The notes beneath the pieces are model-generated. The model did no database searches. It saw only the letters and a program-made list of their open reading frames with translations, and had not been told where the DNA came from. Both the position numbers and the translations under genes were made by a program. A stretch of DNA of 5,304 nt from Candidatus Tayloriibacteriota bacterium. Lineage in GTDB: Bacteria > Patescibacteriota > Minisyncoccia > Phycocordibacterales > PALSA-1337. The stretch covers positions 1 to 5,304 of the forward strand of contig JAPLZH010000057.1 of assembly GCA_026395105.1 (NCBI GenBank), read 5' to 3'. Each line of letters starts with the position of its first letter. Position 1 is the stretch's first letter. Positions 1 through 5,179 of the stretch are shown here, one piece after another.

Positions 1-36
1 CATCCTAGCTTTAATTTCAATGTCAGTTAGTCTCAT
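1..36 (-). CDS. Possible N-terminus of a divergent gene, dCTP deaminase-like (partial)
   Basis: Reading leftwards from an ATG at 36, twelve codons stay open to the window edge and give MRLTDIEIKARM. The pattern M-[RI]-L-[ST]-D-x-x-I resembles the N-terminus of dCTP deaminase (Dcd), which makes dUTP from dCTP in thymidylate synthesis. Only 12 residues are visible, so the family name is a guess and no catalytic residue can be checked. There is no clear Shine-Dalgarno before the ATG. A TATAAC hexamer on the minus strand (86-81) could be its -10 box, giving a leader of about 38 nt, but no good -35 is seen. The gene would diverge from the surface protein gene at 189. Alternatively this is chance open frame at the edge. 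Confidence 0.35.
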   Translation of the reverse strand, partial: MRLTDIEIKARM

Positions 37-151
37 TACGTCATGTATTCTACCATGGTGGCTAGATGAATACTTGTGTTGTTATACACAGTACCAGAAA
101 GCACGATGACGGCTTACTTAAAAGGGGTGTGAGGGGTTACACTGTTTGGTA

Positions 152-180
152 TTGACTTATACTATCTAGTACTATATAAT
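152..180 (+). promoter_or_regulatory. Sigma70-type promoter of the surface protein gene
   Basis: TTGACT at 152-157 (five of six matches to the -35 consensus) is followed after exactly 17 bp by a perfect TATAAT at 175-180. Transcription should begin near 186-189, which is the position of the ATG at 189. The mRNA would therefore have no leader or only one to three bases. GAGG at 181-184 is only four bases from the ATG and would mostly lie upstream of the transcript start, so it is unlikely to act as a ribosome site. Confidence 0.8.
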
Positions 181-188
181 GAGGGCCT

Positions 189-1616
189 ATGAAAAAGACA
201 GAAAGCAAAAATTTGCTATGTGTTAATAATATCTTATATGTGACCATTTTACTGGCTCTAATTCTATGTACTGGGCTTTTTGCACCTCATGCAAAGGCGA
301 ACGGTATATTTGACCCATTTAATATCTGGGAGAATCATGATTCTAGCCCATCACAGGCCAGTCAGGTATCCTATAATAATTACCCTAATCTAGTCGTTAG
401 CTGTTCAGGTTCTCCTTCTTCAGTAAATACTGGTGATAATGTCGTTTGGACTTCATATGTCTCTGGAGGTAACGGTTCTTATTCTTATAGCTGGTCTGGA
501 TCAGATGGTTTAAACGGATATGGCGTTAGTGCAAATAGAAGCTACAGTTCTTCAGGAAATAAAAACGCTACTGTTAGCGTAACTTCAGGAAATCAGACTG
601 CTTCAGCCTACTGTAATAACGTTTATGTAAATAATTATAATTACAATAATAATAACTATAATCACAATAATTATAATTATGATAATAATGATTCAAACTA
701 CTACTATCAAAACCCTTCATATAATTACAGCTATTCAAATCCATTAGTAGTTACATGTTCTCCTAGTATTAGTTCTGCAAATGTCGAGGATACTATAAAA
801 TGGAGAGCCTATGCATCTGGTGGAAATGGAAGTTATTTCTATTCATGGAGTGGTACTGATATAGACACATACAGTCAGAATATTTCTATTTTCCCTAAAA
901 GCTATTCATATGCAGGTACGAAGGCCGCATCTGTTAGAGTTAGTTCAGGTGCACAGACAGTTACTATGAACTGCGGATATACTAATATCGGTAATTACTC
1001 TTATAATAATTACAATACTACTTATCCTTATAATTATCAGACTTCATATCCTAGTACTGGATATGTCTATAATTACAATACTACTCAGACTTATGGTGGT
1101 AATCTAGATGTTAACTGTTCTGTCAGCGATACCACAGCTACTGTTGGAAAAACGGTCACTTGGACGGCGATCCCGACGGGTGGATACAGCCCTTATACAT
1201 ATATTTGGACTGGAACTGATAGCCTCACAGGTTCATCTCAGAGTCTTTCCACTGTTTATCCTACGGCGGGAGTAAAAACTGCTAGTGTGACCATAAGATC
1301 TGCGAATGGACAGACAGCTTCAAAAGTTTGTTCTAATTCAGTTACTTTGACTTCTAGTTTTACATACAGCGCTGGGACTTACTATAATACTGCAAACAGT
1401 AAAAATACTACAAATAATAAACCAGTTGCCGCTGTTTCTACAAATTCTCCGACTAATTCTGGTAGTGATATAAAAGATGCTGTCGGTAACGGCATGTCCG
1501 CTTCCTCATTATTTGCACTAGATCATATTCCATGGGGATGGGTGTTCATACTCGTAACATTCGTACTTTTAGTCATCATTGCTTACTTAGTGGCGCAGAA
1601 GAATAAGAAGGTATAA
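189..1616 (+). CDS. Exported, membrane-anchored surface protein with three PKD/Ig-like Cys-paired domains
   Basis: A 475-residue predicted cell-surface protein with no recognised enzyme motif. Residues 1-37 form a signal peptide: basic start MKK, hydrophobic core about 15-32, likely cleavage after AKA. Three homologous domains of about 75-80 residues lie near 68-146, 186-265 and 305-387. Each has a GGNGSY-Y-SWSG type core (GGYSPYTYIWTG in the third), the pattern of PKD-like beta-sandwiches, and one Cys near each end (C72/C142, C190/C262, C310/C381), suggesting one disulfide per domain. Linkers 147-184 and 266-304 are almost only Asn, Tyr, Ser and Thr. A membrane helix at about 450-468 followed by KNKKV anchors the C-terminus inside; no LPxTG motif is seen. 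The ATG at 189 is the only start that gives a full signal peptide. The role is probably adhesion, surface layer or host contact (inference). Confidence 0.85.
   Translation: MKKTESKNLLCVNNILYVTILLALILCTGLFAPHAKANGIFDPFNIWENHDSSPSQASQVSYNNYPNLVVSCSGSPSSVNTGDNVVWTSYVSGGNGSYSYSWSGSDGLNGYGVSANRSYSSSGNKNATVSVTSGNQTASAYCNNVYVNNYNYNNNNYNHNNYNYDNNDSNYYYQNPSYNYSYSNPLVVTCSPSISSANVEDTIKWRAYASGGNGSYFYSWSGTDIDTYSQNISIFPKSYSYAGTKAASVRVSSGAQTVTMNCGYTNIGNYSYNNYNTTYPYNYQTSYPSTGYVYNYNTTQTYGGNLDVNCSVSDTTATVGKTVTWTAIPTGGYSPYTYIWTGTDSLTGSSQSLSTVYPTAGVKTASVTIRSANGQTASKVCSNSVTLTSSFTYSAGTYYNTANSKNTTNNKPVAAVSTNSPTNSGSDIKDAVGNGMSASSLFALDHIPWGWVFILVTFVLLVIIAYLVAQKNKKV
627..740 (+). repeat. Asn/Tyr-rich low-complexity tract between domains 1 and 2
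   Basis: This stretch is built from AAT, AAC, TAT and TAC codons and encodes residues 147-184, nearly all Asn and Tyr with some Asp, His and Ser. The runs of AATAATTATAATTAC type are prone to slippage and length change. Units are multiples of three, so gain or loss would alter linker length without breaking the frame. A comparable linker lies at 984-1100. Confidence 0.75.
1006..1085 (+). repeat. 17-bp direct repeat inside the second Asn/Tyr-rich linker
   Basis: ATAATTACAATACTACT occurs at 1006-1022 and again at 1069-1085. The copies are offset by 63 bp, exactly 21 codons, and both encode NYNTT in frame. This points to duplication within the linker, and recombination between the copies would remove or add 21 residues in frame. 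Confidence 0.75.
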
Positions 1617-1639
1617 AGGAGACAAAACAAAAGCAAAAC

Positions 1640-1660
1640 AAAAAAAGACTTTTATTAGTC
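1640..1660 (-). terminator. Weak hairpin with U-tract on the minus strand
   Basis: On the minus strand GACT (1660-1657) can pair with AGTC (1650-1647) around a six-base loop, followed directly by seven T (1646-1640) and then more T-rich sequence (TTTTG repeated). The U-tract is good but the stem has only four base pairs. It could stop leftward transcription coming from thrS through the large inverted repeat before it enters the surface protein gene antisense. Confidence 0.3.
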
Positions 1661-1676
1661 CACGCAAGAAAATGCA

Positions 1677-1795
1677 AAGCCTCCCGAACTTTATGTTCTC
1701 GGAGGGGTACACAAATTTTCTGCTGAAAATTTGTCCAGTCCTCGGGCTCTTCGCCCTGCGGAGCCCCCTCCGAGAACAAAAAGTTCGGGAGGCTT
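1677..1795. repeat. 119-nt three-armed inverted repeat with 31-bp basal stem
   Basis: Positions 1677-1707 pair with 1765-1795 in register: 16 bp (AAGCCTCCCGAACTTT and its complement), one A/A mismatch (1693/1779), then 14 bp (TGTTCTCGGAGGGG and its complement). Two more hairpins lie inside. ACAAATTTTC (1711-1720) pairs with GAAAATTTGT (1725-1734) around a four-base loop. GGGC (1744-1747) pairs with GCCC (1753-1756), extended by CTC (1741-1743) with GAG (1761-1763) and a four-base bulge. The whole is a three-way junction. It sits between convergent genes, so bidirectional termination or 3'-end protection is possible, but there is no U-tract directly after the stem on the plus strand and only a loose one on the minus strand. 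A dispersed palindromic element or a structured RNA are the alternatives. No target-site duplication is seen at the edges. Confidence 0.85.
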
Positions 1796-1826
1796 GTGAT
1801 TCTGTACGTAGGCTGTAAATTAATTT

Positions 1827-1873
1827 AAACATACCACCACATGGTCTATTTTAGACCATGGGGTGGTATGTTT
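1827..1873 (-). terminator. Long hairpin downstream of thrS, probable terminator
   Basis: AAACATACCACC (1827-1838) pairs with GGTGGTATGTTT (1862-1873) and CATGGTCTA (1840-1848) pairs with TAGACCATG (1852-1860). Only one A/G mismatch lies between the blocks and the loop is TTT. It starts 70 bases after the thrS stop. On the minus strand the stem ends in GTTT and runs into AAATTAATTTA, a mixed A/T rather than pure U tail, so intrinsic termination is plausible but not textbook. On the plus strand the stem is followed by GGAATGTGG, so leftward use is more likely. Confidence 0.55.
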
Positions 1874-1942
1874 GGAATGTGGGGTATGTGTGTCCGAAAA
1901 ACCGGCTGGAAAAAACCAAAATTGGCCAGAAAAACTGAGATT

Positions 1943-3730
1943 CTATTTTCTTTCTTTTATTTCGGCGACGAACTTAGCGACGATGTCTTCTGTGGTGAAC
2001 TGCCCGAGCTGGCCTTTATCACGGCTTTCTAGAGTGGCGACGCCTTTTTCCATATCTTTATCACCGATGATTATGAAGTATGGCACTTTTTCTACTTTTG
2101 CATTTCGGATTTTTTTGCCGAAATTATCATTGCCGAGATCTATATCTGCGCGAATCATTGAATCACAAAGAGATTCCTTAATTTTCTCTGCTGCCTTAAA
2201 GTGTGCTTCGCCCACAGGAATTATTTTCGCCTGAACTGGAGAGAGCCAGAGAGGGAAATTTCCTCCATAATGCTCTATGAGAATTCCCATAAAACGCTCG
2301 AGTGAGCCTGAGATGGCGCGGTGTATTACGACAGGACGCTCCTTTTCACCCTTTTCATTAATAAATGATAAATCAAAGCGAACAGGAAGATTAAAGTCGC
2401 ATTGAATAGTGGCTAACTGCCATTCACGGCCTATAGCATCTTTAAACATGAAGTCCAGCTTCGGTCCGTAGAAAGCGGCCTCACCTGGGCCCGGCCTCCA
2501 GTTTAATTTATTTTCCTCCGCTGCGTCTTTTAATGCCTTTTCAGCGATGTTCCAAACGCTATCATCTCCTATATATACACTCTTATCTTCGCCACGTGTG
2601 GAAAGACGGACCCAGTAACCCTCCATCATATTCATTGTGGAGTAGAACTTCTTTACAATGCTTATGATAGTCGCCACTTCCTGTCCTATCTGACTAACTC
2701 GGCAAAATAGATGACCATCATCCTGAGTGATAGCACGAACGCGCGTTAGGCCTGCTAACTGACCAGACTTTTCATCACGGTAAACAGTGGCAGGTTCGAA
2801 GTATCGGACTGGCATATCACGGTATGAGAACTGATTATCGGCAAAGATTTGCATATGATGAGGGCAGTTCATCGGCTTCATGAAAAACTTCTCCTCTTTG
2901 CCCTGAACACGGAAAAGCTCATCGCCGAATTTCGCAGCATGGCCGGATGTGATGTATAGATCTTCTTTCGCTATATGTGGAGTCCAGACTCTGTCATATC
3001 CGAGCTTCCTGTGAAGTTCCCATAAATAGTCTTCGATTTCTTTTCTAATAACCATGCCCTTTGGCTGAAGGAGTGGTAATCCAGAGCCAACGAGCGGGGA
3101 AGTCGTAAAAAGCTTTAATTCTTTTCCGAGTTTTTTATGATCCCTTTTTTCGGCTTCCGACATCATTTTTTCATAATTTTCTAGCGCTTCTTTTGATTCG
3201 AAAGCTAGGCCATAAATGCGAGTAAGCATTTTATTTGCCTCATCTCCGCGCCAGTAGGCACCGGCTATGCGAGTGAGCTTCCACGAACCCGGTTCGGCGT
3301 CTTTCATGGAGTCAGCGTGTCCGCCACGGCAAAGGTCGGCAAAGTGAAAGCCGTTTCTGCCTTCTTTCCCGTCTTTGGAATCGGCTTTCGTGCCACTTTC
3401 GTAGATGGTGATTTTTTCGCCACGCTTTGCTATGCCTTCTATTAGCTCCTTTTTATACTCATTTTCTCCGGCCCAGGCGAGCGCCTCTTCCAAACTCATT
3501 TCTTTTTCAGTAAATGTGGTCCACTTCTTCGCTATCTCCTTCATCTTTTGCTCTATATTTTTCAAATCTTTTTCGGTCGGCTTTTTGTCCGCAGGGAATT
3601 CGAAGTCATAGTAAAAGCCATTATCTATAGCTGGCCCGATGGTATTTTTAGTCCCCGGATAAATCTCCGCTACCGCCGCCGCTAAAAGGTGCGCCAATGA
3701 ATGGCGAATTTGTTCAATATTTGATGACAT
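1943..3730 (-). CDS. thrS: Threonyl-tRNA synthetase lacking the TGS domain
   Basis: Class II synthetase that charges tRNA-Thr in the cytoplasm; 595 residues from the chosen start, against about 640 in E. coli. It opens at the editing domain: H10 and H14 of HSLAH, and C134/H138 of CRGGH, match the conserved editing-site residues. The catalytic core follows, with motif 1 near 217-251, motif 2 YRDE...TRVR (317-332), zinc ligands C289, H340 and H470, and motif 3 GSLERF (475-480). The anticodon-binding domain covers about 495-590. The frame stays open upstream to an ATG at 3859, but those 43 residues look nothing like a TGS domain and cover the opposite promoter at 3853-3880, so the ATG at 3730 (MSSNIEQ) is preferred. 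No strong ribosome site precedes it; a TTG at 3766 is another option. No T-box leader is seen. Single gene, convergent with the surface protein gene. Confidence 0.95.
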   Translation of the reverse strand: MSSNIEQIRHSLAHLLAAAVAEIYPGTKNTIGPAIDNGFYYDFEFPADKKPTEKDLKNIEQKMKEIAKKWTTFTEKEMSLEEALAWAGENEYKKELIEGIAKRGEKITIYESGTKADSKDGKEGRNGFHFADLCRGGHADSMKDAEPGSWKLTRIAGAYWRGDEANKMLTRIYGLAFESKEALENYEKMMSEAEKRDHKKLGKELKLFTTSPLVGSGLPLLQPKGMVIRKEIEDYLWELHRKLGYDRVWTPHIAKEDLYITSGHAAKFGDELFRVQGKEEKFFMKPMNCPHHMQIFADNQFSYRDMPVRYFEPATVYRDEKSGQLAGLTRVRAITQDDGHLFCRVSQIGQEVATIISIVKKFYSTMNMMEGYWVRLSTRGEDKSVYIGDDSVWNIAEKALKDAAEENKLNWRPGPGEAAFYGPKLDFMFKDAIGREWQLATIQCDFNLPVRFDLSFINEKGEKERPVVIHRAISGSLERFMGILIEHYGGNFPLWLSPVQAKIIPVGEAHFKAAEKIKESLCDSMIRADIDLGNDNFGKKIRNAKVEKVPYFIIIGDKDMEKGVATLESRDKGQLGQFTTEDIVAKFVAEIKERK

Positions 3731-3774
3731 GCCTAATATGCTACTCTTTATTTGAGTAAAAGGCAAAATGGTAA

Positions 3775-3782
3775 CCCCCCCC
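3775..3782. repeat. Run of eight C (eight G on the thrS strand) in the thrS leader
   Basis: An uninterrupted C8 tract stands 45-52 bases upstream of the thrS ATG. On the thrS strand it reads GTGGGGGGGGTTACC. It is unusual in such AT-rich spacer DNA and is a potential slippage site. With the start at 3730 it affects only the leader; with any longer N-terminus it would shift the frame. Confidence 0.8.
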
Positions 3783-3852
3783 ACTATTTTTCTTACTAGT
3801 AATCTAGAAGTAAATGATATAAAAATATGAAATAAGATAATCGAAAGGAATT

Positions 3853-3880
3853 TTGACAAAAGACATTTTTGATGTATGTT
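3853..3880 (+). promoter_or_regulatory. Putative promoter of the radical SAM / Cys-rich peptide operon
   Basis: A perfect -35 TTGACA (3853-3858) is followed after 16 bp by TATGTT (3875-3880), four of six matches to TATAAT. Transcription would start near 3887 and give a leader of about 43 nt with AGGA (3920-3923) six bases before the ATG at 3930. The 199-bp spacer also holds the palindrome TTACTAGTAA (3793-3802) and two copies of AATCTAGAA (3801-3809, 3893-3901), which could be operators but may be chance. No convincing divergent promoter for thrS was found. Confidence 0.5.
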
Positions 3881-3929
3881 GAATATAGGCGAAATCTAGA
3901 ACATTGAATTTTTAACATTAGGAATAAAT

Positions 3930-4976
3930 ATGAAGACATCTGAAATTAAAGGTGGCTGGCTTACTGTGAATCGAATGTGTAATATGCGTTGTCCGTGGTG
4001 CTATGCCTCAGCTGTAGGCTATGCGGGTGATGCATCTATGCCGCCTGATCTCGCGAAACATTTGGTGGATCTTTTTTATAATCTAGGAGTAACTAATATG
4101 ATTATTCTAGGTGGGGAACCAACGATTTATCCTCATCTTGAAGAAATTATAAGATATTCTGTAGATAAAAATATCCGTCCGATAATCGTGACAAATGGTA
4201 GGGCCTTTGCGAACCAAGCTTACGCCTCTTCGCTACTGTCGACGGGACTTAGGGATTTAACAATCTCGCTTAAGGCTGTAGAAGAAGACGGATACAGTTT
4301 ACTAGCAGTATCTGGACAGAGCGGTCTGTTCAATGAGGTTTGTACTGCAATAAAGAACACTCAGACTCTTGGTTACAAACTTAATATCTCTGTAACCCTT
4401 GTAAGAAGTTTGTACGACAAATTACATGATCTAGTCGATTTGCTTAGTAGTTTTGGCCCTTGTCATGTAACTATAGATATGGGTAGCCCCGTCGTTACTC
4501 CCAATGGCATGGATCCCAAAGGAATTTTGGATCCACTCGAACTGAGCAGAGCATTAACAGTGCTACATGGCTTACTGAGAACGACCTCGGTTGACTATAG
4601 CTATTACGTCTCAATACCTTTGTGCATACTAGATCAATGTACTAGGGAATCAATGATTAAAGAGGGTAGAATACTTACCACATGCCATGTTCCCAAAGGG
4701 AGCGGTCTAATATTTACACCTGACGGAAGCGTGATTTTGTGTAACCATTTTTCTTCTTTCCCGATAGCGAAATACGGTGTAGATTTCAATACTGCCGAAG
4801 AGTTTGCAGCTTTTTGGTACAGTGATCGTGTGAAAGAGGTGCGTTCTCGTGTTACTACTTACCCACATCCTAATTGTCGTGATTGTACGGACTGGAACAT
4901 TTGTGGAGGCGGTTGTTTTGTTAAGTGGTTGCAATGGGATCCGAATGATTATATAGTTAAAAAAGAAAGGAGGTGA
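3930..4976 (+). CDS. Radical SAM/SPASM enzyme, candidate peptide maturase
   Basis: A 348-residue radical S-adenosylmethionine enzyme. C17, C21 and C24 form the CxxxCxxC motif (CNMRCPWC) that binds the SAM-cleaving 4Fe-4S cluster, and GGEP (61-64) is the SAM-contact motif after the first strands. The C-terminal SPASM domain shows C252, then G266xxxxC271, then C316xxCxxxxxC325xxxC329, the ligands expected for auxiliary clusters. The usual final cysteine after CxxxC is absent because the chain ends 19 residues later. C232 and C237 are further cysteines ahead of the domain. SPASM enzymes commonly modify peptides or proteins (anaerobic sulfatase maturase, PqqE, sactipeptide and ranthipeptide maturases). 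The gene is directly followed by a small Cys-rich ORF, which suggests RiPP maturation (inference). AGGA at 3920-3923 supports the ATG at 3930. The exact subfamily is not recognised. Confidence 0.92.
   Translation: MKTSEIKGGWLTVNRMCNMRCPWCYASAVGYAGDASMPPDLAKHLVDLFYNLGVTNMIILGGEPTIYPHLEEIIRYSVDKNIRPIIVTNGRAFANQAYASSLLSTGLRDLTISLKAVEEDGYSLLAVSGQSGLFNEVCTAIKNTQTLGYKLNISVTLVRSLYDKLHDLVDLLSSFGPCHVTIDMGSPVVTPNGMDPKGILDPLELSRALTVLHGLLRTTSVDYSYYVSIPLCILDQCTRESMIKEGRILTTCHVPKGSGLIFTPDGSVILCNHFSSFPIAKYGVDFNTAEEFAAFWYSDRVKEVRSRVTTYPHPNCRDCTDWNICGGGCFVKWLQWDPNDYIVKKERR
4966..4976 (+). promoter_or_regulatory. Consensus ribosome binding site overlapping the radical SAM stop codon
   Basis: AAAGGAGGTGA is an extended perfect match to the 16S anti-Shine-Dalgarno sequence, and its last three bases are the TGA stop of the radical SAM gene. 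The GGAGG core ends 12 bases before the ATG at 4986, slightly long but workable. It is by far the strongest ribosome site in the window. It argues that the short ORF behind it is translated, probably at a higher level than the enzyme. Confidence 0.85.
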
Positions 4977-4985
4977 AAAAGACAA

Positions 4986-5141
4986 ATGAATGAACTATTA
5001 ATATTCATCTCTCAAAATCAGCATAGTACAGATGTGCAGGCACCCGTTGCCAAGGGTTTGAAGGTTGTGCAAGGAGTATCGGCTAGTCATTGCCAGTGCA
5101 ATTGCTACGAATGTGCTGGCGGAAACACCTCGGAGGATTGA
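4986..5141 (+). CDS. Small Cys-rich peptide, candidate RiPP precursor of the adjacent SPASM enzyme
   Basis: A 51-residue ORF from ATG 4986 to TGA 5139-5141, nine bases after the radical SAM stop and behind the AAAGGAGGTGA site. The first part, starting MNELLIFISQNQHSTD, has no cysteine and would be the leader. All four cysteines, C36, C38, C40 and C43, lie in HCQCNCYECAGGNTSED at the C-terminus, the candidate core. A Cys-free leader, a clustered Cys core and adjacency to a SPASM enzyme fit thioether-forming RiPPs (sactipeptide or ranthipeptide type). It does not match a precursor family I can name: it has four cysteines, not the six of SCIFF, and no double-Gly leader site before the core (GG occurs only after it, at 45-46). 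It is in frame with the enzyme across one TGA. Alternatives are a small metal-binding protein or a readthrough tail supplying SPASM cysteines. Confidence 0.7.
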   Translation: MNELLIFISQNQHSTDVQAPVAKGLKVVQGVSASHCQCNCYECAGGNTSED

Positions 5142-5179
5142 CTCTTCCTTGGATCTTATAGAGGGGCACTACTGTCCGC

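Larger units (their letters stand above)
1617..1942. other. Convergent intergenic spacer rich in inverted repeats
   Basis: The surface protein gene and thrS end facing each other here, and the 326 bp between their stops hold no convincing gene. They contain an A-rich stretch with a small hairpin (1640-1660), a long three-armed inverted repeat (1677-1795), a 12-bp AT palindrome TAAATTAATTTA (1816-1827), a second long hairpin (1827-1873), and T-rich segments on the minus strand just after thrS (1894-1940). Small open frames on both strands coincide with the inverted repeats and look spurious. Confidence 0.8.

Noticed and set aside
2..109. Plus-strand open frame at the left edge ending in TGA at 107-109
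   Set aside because: The 35-codon translation shows no recognisable C-terminus, and the same bases hold a better minus-strand start. It is most likely chance.
1672..1819. Plus-strand 48-codon ORF through the large inverted repeat
   Set aside because: It lies almost wholly inside the three-armed palindrome, has no ribosome site close to its ATG, and its sequence is dictated by the stem arms.
1576..1832. Two overlapping minus-strand ORFs of 67 and 81 codons at the end of the surface protein gene
   Set aside because: They overlap the 3' end of a well-supported gene and the inverted repeat, show no ribosome sites, and use two different frames over the same DNA.
1841..2234. Plus-strand ORFs overlapping the 3' end of thrS
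   Set aside because: They are antisense shadows of conserved ThrRS sequence, and their first codons come from a hairpin arm.
3731..3859. N-terminal extension of ThrRS from ATG 3859, possibly a TGS domain
   Set aside because: The 43 residues are too few and unlike TGS, they contain the G8 tract, and they overlap the radical SAM promoter.
3731..3929. T-box riboswitch upstream of thrS
   Set aside because: No T-box sequence or specifier stem arrangement can be seen, and the spacer is short and AT-rich.
4707..4985. Minus-strand 92-codon ORF opposite the SPASM domain
   Set aside because: It is antisense to the conserved cysteine motifs, and the Ser/Thr/Ile-rich translation looks like a shadow.
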